DNA of 6,105 bases from Cytophagales bacterium (lineage in GTDB: Bacteria; Bacteroidota; Bacteroidia; Cytophagales; Cyclobacteriaceae): contig DNZD01000351.1 of assembly GCA_003504855.1 (NCBI GenBank), positions 1 through 6,105 on the forward strand, read 5' to 3'. Under the pieces are notes generated by a model. The model saw only the letters and a list, made by a program, of their open reading frames with translations. It had not been told where the DNA came from and did no database searches. Position numbers and translations under genes: made by a program. The stretch's first letter is position 1. The number at the start of each line of letters is the position of its first letter. Below, piece after piece: positions 1 to 5,321 of this stretch.

Positions 1-1063
1 GGATGGCCGATCCTTTGCCTTTTATCCTCCGGATTGTTTTTCCGTTGATGGGGTTCCACAGTACTATTTCGTTTCCTGTACCTCCAGCTGAGGCTACGAT
101 ATAGCTTCCGTTTTCAGATGGTGAAAATGCAGCACAAAATACGGTGTTGTCATGACCCCGGTAGTCAGAAAATTTGTTGCCGGCAGGCAAACCATAACTC
201 ACACCGTGTCCGGCCACATCCAGGGCAACGAGCAATTTTGAATCATAGCTGAATGCTATCGCGTTGATCATGTTACTTATGCCATCAAATTCCTTTTCTA
301 CGGTACCATCCAGACGCCACAAGATCATTTCGTTGTTGAAGCTGGTGGACGCGAGAAAGGTGCCATCCGGGGCGTAGGCCACCTTGTTTAGGTCACCCCT
401 GTGCTTTTTCCAGCTGCGGCTGGAGATTTTTGATCCACGGTCAATCGCAGCCAACCCGTATACGATTACATCTGTACGTCCTTCGGCGGCAACAGCCAGA
501 TCCATGGTCTTTGAGTTCATGGAAATTGATTTTACCGGTGAGCCCACCTGGAGGGTAGTCACCTCCTGCAGGGGCGCAGTGCCGGTGACACGCCATACTT
601 TAACTGTACCGTCATCAGAACCACTCACGAGTAGTCCACCCGTGCTTGAAAAATCCAGGCTGTTAATTACGTTGGTGTGACCTACTGCGGTATTTACCTG
701 AATGCCTTTGATCAGGTCAATGATGACAATATAATTTTCTTTTTCGGTGGCCACCGGATAGCCAGACACGGCCAGTAGTTTACCATCCGGAGAAAGCGCG
801 GAAGCGTAGAGCATGCCTTCCGGTCCATCACCAATCTGTGATTCAAATTTTTTTAATAGTTCTGCAGTGTTGGCATTCCACACCCGGATGGTTTTGTCAT
901 CGGAAATACTGATGAGTCGATCTCCCGCAGGGGTGAAGAGTACATTTTCAACCTTGTCTGAATGACCCTGGGCATTGATGACGATACGGGGTACGCCTGT
1001 TTGCGCCACACCGGTAACGCTGAGCACGGTAAAAAGCGCAAAAGCAATAGATTTGATTTTCAT
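1..1063 (-). CDS. Secreted WD40-repeat protein, N-terminal part (C-terminus beyond left edge)
   Basis: The minus-strand frame is open from an ATG at 1061-1063 to the window edge, giving 354 residues with no stop. Residues 1-21 form a signal peptide (MKIK, a hydrophobic stretch, then VAQT near the likely cleavage site), so the product is probably exported. WD40 blades are visible from GH-to-W pairs: GH33-34 to VW61-62, GH128-129 to VW156-157, HRG221-223 to LW248-249 and GH303-304 to LW335-336, with degenerate blades between. Characteristic strings include SDDKTIRVW, SGSDDGTVKVW and repeated SPDG or APDG turns. WD40 propellers are protein-interaction scaffolds; no enzymatic motif lies in the visible part. 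The N-terminal pattern, including GDGPEGMLYASALSPDGK, resembles Bacteroidota proteins that pair WD40 repeats with a C-terminal caspase-like (C14) domain. That is my recollection of the family, and any such domain lies outside the window. The gene diverges from the peptidase gene at 1389. Confidence 0.9.
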   Translation of the reverse strand, partial: MKIKSIAFALFTVLSVTGVAQTGVPRIVINAQGHSDKVENVLFTPAGDRLISISDDKTIRVWNANTAELLKKFESQIGDGPEGMLYASALSPDGKLLAVSGYPVATEKENYIVIIDLIKGIQVNTAVGHTNVINSLDFSSTGGLLVSGSDDGTVKVWRVTGTAPLQEVTTLQVGSPVKSISMNSKTMDLAVAAEGRTDVIVYGLAAIDRGSKISSRSWKKHRGDLNKVAYAPDGTFLASTSFNNEMILWRLDGTVEKEFDGISNMINAIAFSYDSKLLVALDVAGHGVSYGLPAGNKFSDYRGHDNTVFCAAFSPSENGSYIVASAGGTGNEIVLWNPINGKTIRRIKGKGSAI

Positions 1064-1086
1064 AGACCTGAATCCTGTGAAGCGGA

Positions 1087-1094
1087 TAAAGGTA
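1087..1094 (-). promoter_or_regulatory. Candidate -7 promoter box for the WD40 gene
   Basis: On the minus strand this reads TACCTTTA, one mismatch from the Bacteroidota -7 consensus TAnnTTTG. It lies 23 bases before the WD40 start codon, which would give a short leader. I see no TTTG-like -33 element at the expected spacing; the region upstream is a T-rich run. A 10-base palindrome, CCTGATCAGG (1116-1125), sits just upstream and may be chance. Confidence 0.35.
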
Positions 1095-1120
1095 CTATTT
1101 TAGAAAAGAAATTTCCCTGA

Positions 1121-1225
1121 TCAGGCTTCCTGTTCCTTAACCGACACCTGCCGCTGCACGGTCCACACGAAATAGAAAAACAGCGAATAGAAGATTGCGA
1201 CGGAAAAAAGGGAAAAGTGTATCAT
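1121..1225 (-). CDS. Possible 34-residue single-span membrane peptide
   Basis: A short minus-strand frame runs from ATG at 1223-1225 to TGA at 1121-1123. Residues 4-23 are almost entirely hydrophobic and aromatic (FSLFSVAIFY then SLFFYFVWTV), as in a transmembrane helix. They are followed by a short polar tail (QRQVSVKEQEA) with two basic residues. Third codon positions are rich in G and C, as in the neighbouring real genes. The same frame stays open upstream to a TAA near 1324 but offers only GTG and ATT as starts there. No ribosome binding site is seen. The start overlaps, in an ATGA arrangement, the end of another 49-codon frame (1222-1371) that looks unremarkable. I do not recognise the peptide. 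It could be a true small membrane protein, the decayed end of a larger gene, or chance. Confidence 0.3.
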   Translation of the reverse strand: MIHFSLFSVAIFYSLFFYFVWTVQRQVSVKEQEA

Positions 1226-1388
1226 AGGCGGTGGTTCATGGAATAAATATCGCTCCACATCCGAAGAGATGCCGGTCGTTCTTCCCGAGAAGCCTTCCCG
1301 CGTAATATTTTCAGAACATTTCCATTATTCTTCGCATTTGGGGTATTTTGTCGACCAATACTGACGTTCATCGTCGTAGCACCACTCC
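1226..1388. other. Remainder of the divergent intergenic region
   Basis: This stretch lies upstream of the plus-strand peptidase gene and should carry its promoter. A TATTTTG string at 1344-1350 is close to the TAnnTTTG box but one base short in spacing, and I find no convincing -33 partner. No RNA gene, repeat or strong hairpin is apparent. Confidence 0.4.
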
Positions 1389-3011
1389 ATGAAGATTTCC
1401 ACGCTCTACCTCATTGTACTGTTCACTGTTATTTCTGCAATCCCGATGTTCGGGCAGCAAATTGGGAACAGAACACCCAAGGATTGGCACCTGAGGGATC
1501 CCGAGTCAGATCACGTCCCTGGGGTGAGCGTTGAGCGGACCTATGAAACCTTGTTGAAAGGCGAGCCTTCGAAGAAAGTTCTGGTTGCCGTAATCGACAC
1601 CGGTGTAGACATCCATCATGAAGATCTTCAGGGTATGATCTGGACCAATCCAAATGAAATTCCGGACAATGGCATTGATGATGACCATAACGGATATATC
1701 GATGACGTGCACGGCTGGAACTTCATCGGAGGAAAAAACGGGAACGTGACAGACGATACCGGAGAAATCACCCGTGAATACATAAGACTGAAGTCCATTT
1801 TCGACAGCATTCCTGAGGCACGCGTTCGGCGTAAACAAAAAGCCGATTACGAACGGTATCAGCGCATCAGAAAAACATTCGAAAAGACCCTCGCTGACAA
1901 CCAGCGCGAGTACCAGGCCTATAAAAGCCTGTACAAAAATCTTCATGAAAGTGTTGATACGCTAAAAAAGGTATTGCAATCCCCTCACCTTTCCGTGGCG
2001 GCCATTGATTCATTCAAAACGGATGTACCCGCTTTGCTGTTTGCCAAGGGATATACCCTGAGGTTTTGGCGTCGCATGGGCGAAGAGACGGAGGTGGATT
2101 CTATCCTGCGGGAAATAAAAGTAGCTGTAGACTATTACCGGGTAGTTGTTGAGTTCAACTACAATCCCGAATTCGACTCACGCCTGATCGTCGGGGATGA
2201 CCGGAACAACCTGCACGAAAAGTACTACGGCAACAACGATGTGATCGGTCCGGATCCGGAACACGGCACCCATGTGGCTGGCATCATTGCGGCGAACCGA
2301 AACAACAACCTCGGGATTAAAGGCATCGCTGATCAGGTCACGATCCTACCCATCCGGGCCGTGCCGCCGAATGGCGATGAACGCGACAAGGATGTGGCCA
2401 ATGCGATCCGTTATGCGGTGGACAACGGTGCCACCATCATCAACATGAGTTTTGGCAAGAGCTATTCGCCAGGTAAGCAGGTCGTGGATGAAGCCGTGCG
2501 ATATGCCGAGCAAAAGGGTGTGCTGCTGGTCCACGCCGCTGGTAACGACGGCCAGAACGTAGATGAAAAAATAGATTACCCGAGTCGGTATTACTTGTCG
2601 GGCAAAGAAGCCGGGAACTGGCTTGAAGTGGCTGCTTCCGGAAAGGATGAAAACTCGTTTGTTGCGTCTTTTACCAACTATGGCAAGAAGACGGTGGATC
2701 TGTTTGCGCCCGGCGTTGATATATATTCTTCAGTGCCTGGCAACAAATACAAAAATGAAAGTGGCACCAGCATGGCCAGTCCGGTAGCGGCTGGTGTAGC
2801 TGCCTTGCTAAAATCGTACTTTCCAGACCTGTCTGTTGCTGAGATCAGGGAGATTCTGTTGAACTCCAGCCGTAAGATGGATGGGTTGCGAGTAAACCGG
2901 CCCGGTGGCGGCAAGACAGAATTAAGTGCCCTAAGCCGCTCCGGTGGTTTGATTAATGCATATGAAGCTGTCCGGTTGGCGCGTCAGCGGCCGTCCAGGA
3001 AGATTCAATAA
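1389..3011 (+). CDS. Secreted subtilisin-like serine peptidase (S8 family) with long helical insert
   Basis: The 540-residue product begins with a signal peptide (residues 1 to about 22: a KIS basic start, a hydrophobic core, then MFGQQ), so it should act in the periplasm or outside the cell. The S8 catalytic triad is complete: Asp70 in VAVIDTGVD, His292 in HGTHVAGIIA and Ser461 in SGTSMASPVAAG. Asn386 in HAAGND is the expected oxyanion-hole residue. Between Asp70 and His292 lie an acidic stretch at 93-106 (DNGIDDDHNGYIDD), resembling a calcium-binding loop, and then a charged, probably helical insert at about 125-255. In classical subtilisins Asp and His are about 32 residues apart; here they are 222 apart. 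Only about 40 residues separate the signal peptide from the catalytic core, too few for a typical I9 propeptide. No type IX secretion C-terminal domain is evident. The substrate is unknown. The stop lies 7 bases from the convergent OsmC-family gene, with no terminator hairpin visible between them. Confidence 0.97.
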   Translation: MKISTLYLIVLFTVISAIPMFGQQIGNRTPKDWHLRDPESDHVPGVSVERTYETLLKGEPSKKVLVAVIDTGVDIHHEDLQGMIWTNPNEIPDNGIDDDHNGYIDDVHGWNFIGGKNGNVTDDTGEITREYIRLKSIFDSIPEARVRRKQKADYERYQRIRKTFEKTLADNQREYQAYKSLYKNLHESVDTLKKVLQSPHLSVAAIDSFKTDVPALLFAKGYTLRFWRRMGEETEVDSILREIKVAVDYYRVVVEFNYNPEFDSRLIVGDDRNNLHEKYYGNNDVIGPDPEHGTHVAGIIAANRNNNLGIKGIADQVTILPIRAVPPNGDERDKDVANAIRYAVDNGATIINMSFGKSYSPGKQVVDEAVRYAEQKGVLLVHAAGNDGQNVDEKIDYPSRYYLSGKEAGNWLEVAASGKDENSFVASFTNYGKKTVDLFAPGVDIYSSVPGNKYKNESGTSMASPVAAGVAALLKSYFPDLSVAEIREILLNSSRKMDGLRVNRPGGGKTELSALSRSGGLINAYEAVRLARQRPSRKIQ

Positions 3012-3018
3012 AGTGCAA

Positions 3019-3486
3019 TCAGGCTACGACCGTTTCCGCTTCTACTACGGGTTCCATCGTTACCCTGGCCTTTACGGAATTTGAAATCAGGCAGTTGGCT
3101 TCTGCCTTCTGCAGCACTTTGAGTCCGCGTTCAATATCTTTTGCGTCGCGTACCACTACGGTAGGCACCAGCCGAACTTCCGTCATCATGAATTTGCCTT
3201 CTACCTGCTCCAGCTTGCCATAGGACTTGCAGCGGAAGGAAACGAAATCCAGTTTTGAGTTATCAGCGATGGCCAGAAACGTGGTCATGAGACAACTGCT
3301 CACCGATGCCGTAAATAAATGCTCGGGAGACCAGATACCTGGTATTCCTTTGGGGAACTCCGGAGGTGTGGCCACTTCAATGCATCCACCTGATGTCGGA
3401 TTGACGCCGGCCAATTCCGGTGAGCACATGATGCCCTTCCGGTCGTTGCTCCAGGCAATGTCTACTTCATATTCGTGCGGGTTCAT
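3019..3486 (-). CDS. OsmC/Ohr-family protein (thiol peroxidase-type)
   Basis: This 155-residue protein matches the OsmC/Ohr fold. Known members are cytoplasmic, usually dimeric, and reduce organic hydroperoxides or related oxidants with a cysteine pair. The first active cysteine is Cys65 in FTASVSSCLMTTF, on the central helix, and the second is Cys132 in AEANCLISNSVK. The preceding SPEHLF and the later VRLVPTVVV strand fit the family. Extra cysteines occur at 21, 35 and 86. Its length is typical. It starts 2 bases after the rhodanese stop, so the two are almost certainly co-transcribed. That pairing suggests a role with sulfane-sulfur or persulfide chemistry rather than general peroxide defence, but this is inference. 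The substrate cannot be read from sequence. No Shine-Dalgarno sequence precedes the ATG. Confidence 0.93.
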   Translation of the reverse strand: MNPHEYEVDIAWSNDRKGIMCSPELAGVNPTSGGCIEVATPPEFPKGIPGIWSPEHLFTASVSSCLMTTFLAIADNSKLDFVSFRCKSYGKLEQVEGKFMMTEVRLVPTVVVRDAKDIERGLKVLQKAEANCLISNSVKARVTMEPVVEAETVVA

Positions 3487-3488
3487 GA

Positions 3489-3806
3489 TTAGTGTAATTT
3501 ATGTTGAAGGCTGGCCCAACTGCCGCCATTGTGCACGTTGGTAAATCCATTTGATTGCAGGATGCTTTTCGCTGAAGCACTACGCATGCCGGAAGCGCAA
3601 CAGGTAATAATGGCTTTGTCTTTGGCAGGAAGCCGGTTGATGTTACTGGCCAACTGATCCACCGAAATATTAACTGATCCCTTAATGTGGCCCGAAGCAT
3701 ATTCTCCCTTGGTGCGCACATCCAGAATTACGGCGCCATTCTTTGCCAATTGTGCATAGTCCACTGCTGGTCCGAAGCCAAGCATTTCTTTAATTGATTC
3801 CATCAT
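3489..3806 (-). CDS. Single-domain rhodanese (sulfurtransferase)
   Basis: From the ATG at 3804-3806 the product is 105 residues, the usual size of a single rhodanese domain. Visible motifs are VILDVRT (28-31 for LDVR), the GHIKGSVNIS strand-helix segment at 39-48, and the active-site loop CCASGMRSAS. Cys70 is the persulfide-forming cysteine of the C-x-x-G-x-R loop, with a second cysteine just before it at 69. There is no signal peptide or membrane segment, so it should be cytoplasmic. Rhodaneses move sulfane sulfur from thiosulfate, polysulfide or protein persulfides to acceptors. The frame stays open upstream to a GTG at 3881, but that extension covers the promoter box and palindrome and encodes unlikely residues, so I place the start at the ATG pair (3806 or 3803). 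It is the first gene of a tight pair with osmC-like. Confidence 0.95.
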   Translation of the reverse strand: MMESIKEMLGFGPAVDYAQLAKNGAVILDVRTKGEYASGHIKGSVNISVDQLASNINRLPAKDKAIITCCASGMRSASAKSILQSNGFTNVHNGGSWASLQHKLH

Positions 3807-3837
3807 AGGTCTGTCGTTTATTGCTGTTAATGTGATA

Positions 3838-3845
3838 CAAAAATA
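3838..3845 (-). promoter_or_regulatory. -7 promoter box (TAnnTTTG) for rhodanese-osmC
   Basis: The minus strand reads TATTTTTG, an exact match to the Bacteroidota -7 consensus TAnnTTTG. It lies 31 bases before the rhodanese ATG. No TTTG is present about 19 bases upstream, where the -33 element would be; that position lies in GC-rich sequence. A missing -33 element is common at promoters that need an activator, and a palindrome sits at a suitable distance upstream. Confidence 0.6.
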
Positions 3846-3858
3846 GGGGCTCAGCCCC
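3838..3858 (-). terminator. Possible intrinsic terminator of the upstream sulfur genes
   Basis: On the minus strand GGGGC-TGA-GCCCC (3846-3858) forms a five-pair all-GC hairpin, followed at once by TATTTTT. This could end transcription coming from the DUF6132-like gene, whose stop is 60 bases earlier. The T-run is the same sequence as the candidate -7 box, so terminator and promoter overlap. The stem is short, so the call is tentative. Confidence 0.4.
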
Positions 3859-3867
3859 CCGCAGGCA

Positions 3868-3881
3868 GTGACTAATGTCAC
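3868..3881. promoter_or_regulatory. Perfect 14-base palindrome GTGAC-N4-GTCAC, candidate Crp/Fnr-type operator
   Basis: The plus strand reads GTGAC TAAT GTCAC, a perfect inverted repeat with a 4-base spacer. The spacing is that of Crp/Fnr-family boxes (for example TTGAT-N4-ATCAA for Fnr), and the half-site TGAC is Crp/Fnr-like. Its centre is 33 bases upstream of the centre of the TATTTTTG box, so near -40 from the expected start. This is the class II activator position, overlapping where the missing -33 element would be. Regulator identity is inferred. Confidence 0.5.
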
Positions 3882-3917
3882 CCATGAATTAAATATGAAA
3901 GAATCTTCCTCAGGACT

Positions 3918-4097
3918 TCATTTTCGCTTGAAATTCTGGGCTACAAAAAAGCCCATGAGTGCCCCGTAGGCGGTACTGTTGACCGGGGAAGAGGTGATGG
4001 GACATGTACCGGAAGCGCAGCCGATATAAGACCAATACAGATAGCCAGCTAGTGCGCCGAGGCCAATTCCCCCGGCGACGATTTTCCAATGCTTCAT
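3918..4097 (-). CDS. Small membrane protein, DUF6132-like
   Basis: The product is 59 residues from the ATG at 4095-4097. It has two hydrophobic segments, about residues 6-24 (glycine-rich, VAGGIGLGALAGYL) and 40-54 (STAYGALMGFFVAQ). They flank a loop with Cys27 and Cys32 in GCASGTCPITSSP, and the tail is basic (FKRK). This matches my recollection of DUF6132 family proteins, which are two-span inner-membrane peptides of unknown function with a C-x4-C loop, often near sulfur or rhodanese genes. I favour the inner ATG because it lies 1 base after the HMA gene stop; the upstream ATG at 4115 would add six residues and overlap that gene by 17 bases. The cysteine pair could bind metal or exchange sulfur, but no reaction is established. 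Confidence 0.8.
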   Translation of the reverse strand: MKHWKIVAGGIGLGALAGYLYWSYIGCASGTCPITSSPVNSTAYGALMGFFVAQNFKRK

Positions 4098-4098
4098 G

Positions 4099-4374
4099 TC
4101 AAGACATTTTTCCAACAGCGCAACTTACATAGGACCGGGCATTCAACGCCAGCTTACTTACGCCATGTACGCTGTCAACTTCAGGATAGCCGAGGTGCAT
4201 AAGTTTGGCGCGAACAGCAAGTGCAACTGCCTCATGGCTGTGGGTAATGGTGACGCAGCCACTGTTCACGTTTACCTCCACGGCCTCCACACCAGGCAAA
4301 TGCCCGACATCTTTACGAATGGTGTTTGCGCATCCGTTGCACTTCAGGTTTTCTACGATAATGTTTGTTTTCAT
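4099..4374 (-). CDS. HMA-domain (heavy-metal-associated) small protein
   Basis: This 91-residue cytoplasmic protein carries a heavy-metal-associated domain at about residues 2-66. The metal motif is KCNGCAN (Cys12 and Cys15) after the first strand IIVENL. It is followed by the typical helix, the VEAVEVNVNSGCVTITH strands and the AKLMHLGYPE end. Such domains bind Cu(I) or other soft metals through the two cysteines and hand them to ATPases or acceptors. Further cysteines at 40 and 85, and about 25 extra residues at the C-terminus, go beyond a minimal chaperone. No metal ATPase is visible nearby; the neighbours are sulfur-transfer genes. A role as a thiol or sulfur carrier, or in protecting sulfur chemistry from copper, is possible but speculative. 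The gene runs 1 base from the next gene and follows a 67-base gap with a hairpin. Confidence 0.88.
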   Translation of the reverse strand: MKTNIIVENLKCNGCANTIRKDVGHLPGVEAVEVNVNSGCVTITHSHEAVALAVRAKLMHLGYPEVDSVHGVSKLALNARSYVSCAVGKMS

Positions 4375-4393
4375 GATTTGGGGATTTGGGTAA

Positions 4394-4419
4394 GGGGCCG
4401 GTCCTCACGGGCCGACCCC
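4394..4419 (-). other. Intercistronic RNA hairpin between dsrE-like and HMA genes
   Basis: On the minus strand, arms GGGGTCGGCCC and GGACCGGCCCC flank a GTGA loop. They form an 11-position stem with nine Watson-Crick pairs, one G-U pair and one A-C mismatch, closed by a GNRA-type tetraloop. No T-run follows (TTACCCAAATC), so it is not a typical terminator. It could stabilise the upstream mRNA end or tune expression of the downstream genes. It starts 19 bases before the HMA ATG. Confidence 0.55.
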
Positions 4420-4441
4420 CAACTCACCATTGAACCAACTT

Positions 4442-4972
4442 CTATATGAAAATGATCTGCGTTCCTTCACCATCTGCAAGGGCATACATATCCCCCACGG
4501 TGATGATGTCTTTTACTTCCGGCAGAAAGTCTTCCTTCTTGAGGTGGAACATATCAGCTGCCAATTTGCAAGCAAAGATCTCCCCGCCACCCGCTTCAAT
4601 CATCTGAATAAACTCTGTGACATGGGGCATATCCAGTTTCTCCATTTCCTTCTTCATCATGTGGGAAGCAAAAGCTTCAAAACCTGGCAGGCCGGCGAGC
4701 ATGGTGGGCACTTCAGGCATAAATGCGGGATTGCCCACGGTGGCTGTGTGCAGATGATCTGCATGTTTGCGGGTAATGGCTTCCAGGCCAAAGAAGGTGA
4801 AGAACATTTTTGCTTCGATGCCTTCCATCAGGGCACCATTGGCCATGACGAGCGCAGCATACACATCTTCAATTTTTCCTTTGGAACAAATGATCAGCAC
4901 CTTCTGCACTTTGGCTTTGGGCTTGTTGAGTACCCCATTCATGGGTTGATCAACGGTGAGTGTATTGTTCAT
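4442..4972 (-). CDS. DsrE/DsrF/DrsH-like sulfur-transfer family protein
   Basis: The 176-residue product has a roughly 20-residue variable start, then the strand KVLIICSKGKIEDVYAALV, as expected for the Rossmann-like DsrE fold (DsrE2 type, DrsE_2 family). Cys135 in GGGEIFACKLAADMF matches the conserved sulfur-binding cysteine of DsrE2 proteins, and Cys29 in LIICSK is a second candidate. The methionine- and phenylalanine-rich middle (MFFTFFGLEAI, HMMKKEMEKLDM) fits the family. DsrE-type proteins accept sulfane sulfur on a cysteine and pass it to partners such as TusA or DsrC/TusE. The TusE-family gene directly upstream (37-base gap) is a natural partner. There is no clear export signal, so it is probably cytoplasmic or membrane-associated. 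An AAGGA lies about 15 bases before the ATG. Confidence 0.9.
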   Translation of the reverse strand: MNNTLTVDQPMNGVLNKPKAKVQKVLIICSKGKIEDVYAALVMANGALMEGIEAKMFFTFFGLEAITRKHADHLHTATVGNPAFMPEVPTMLAGLPGFEAFASHMMKKEMEKLDMPHVTEFIQMIEAGGGEIFACKLAADMFHLKKEDFLPEVKDIITVGDMYALADGEGTQIIFI

Positions 4973-5009
4973 AGTGTTGTTGTCCTTGGGGGACGTTTTA
5001 GTTGGTCAA

Positions 5010-5315
5010 TCAGATACAGCTTACGGGTTTGGGAATTCCGGCAATCTTGCTTGAAATCTTCAACGGGCCTCCCGGGAAGAGCTGATAGAATTCCTTGATA
5101 TCAACAAGTCCTGAGTTACCCACTTTACGGATGGTCAGGGGCACTGATTCTGCGTGTCGAGCACGCAACCAGTTTAGCACAGCAAAGTGTTTGTCGGTGA
5201 GTTGAATATTGGATTCCTGTGCCAGTTCCTGGGCGAGTTCAGGGGTCCACTGTGCAGCATTCTTCAAATAGCCTTCGGCGTTGCGCTCTACGGCATTCAT
5301 GATGAGGGTTTCCAT
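5010..5315 (-). CDS. tusE: TusE/DsrC/DsvC-family sulfur carrier protein
   Basis: The 101-residue protein shows the DsrC/TusE hallmark: a flexible C-terminal arm ending GIPKPVSCI, with the penultimate Cys100 as the sulfur-carrying residue. The preceding helices (AAQWTPELAQELAQ, DKHFAVLNWLRARH) and FYQLFPGGPLK also match the family. Dissimilatory DsrC has a second arm cysteine 11 residues before the last one; here that position is Ser89, so this is the single-cysteine, TusE-like form. In known pathways TusE takes sulfur from a TusD/DsrE-type partner. Here the next gene encodes a DsrE-like protein, while tRNA thiolation partners are not visible. The gene starts 6 bases after the flavoprotein stop. 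A second ATG at codon 6 is an alternative start. The symbol reflects family and cysteine count, not proven function. Confidence 0.93.
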   Translation of the reverse strand: METLIMNAVERNAEGYLKNAAQWTPELAQELAQESNIQLTDKHFAVLNWLRARHAESVPLTIRKVGNSGLVDIKEFYQLFPGGPLKISSKIAGIPKPVSCI

Positions 5316-5321
5316 ATAGCT

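Noticed and set aside
384..680. 98-codon plus-strand frame
   Set aside because: It is antisense to intact WD40 blades and has low-complexity Ser/Thr/Pro content.
1506..1946. 146-codon minus-strand frame
   Set aside because: It is antisense to the peptidase N-terminal half, which carries the catalytic Asp and calcium-loop-like motif; no motif appears in the antisense frame.
3807..3881. N-terminal extension of the rhodanese to a GTG at 3881
   Set aside because: The extra 25 codons cover the palindrome, the GC hairpin and the TATTTTTG box, and the rhodanese fold starts after the ATG pair, so this is regulatory DNA.
4978..4998. Small inverted repeat GTCC...GGAC before the DsrE-like gene
   Set aside because: Only a four-base stem; too short to support a structure or operator.
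4430..5098. 222-codon plus-strand frame
   Set aside because: It lies antisense over the DsrE-like gene, is rich in His, Phe and Cys without family motifs, and has no recognisable domain; the minus-strand protein explains the region.
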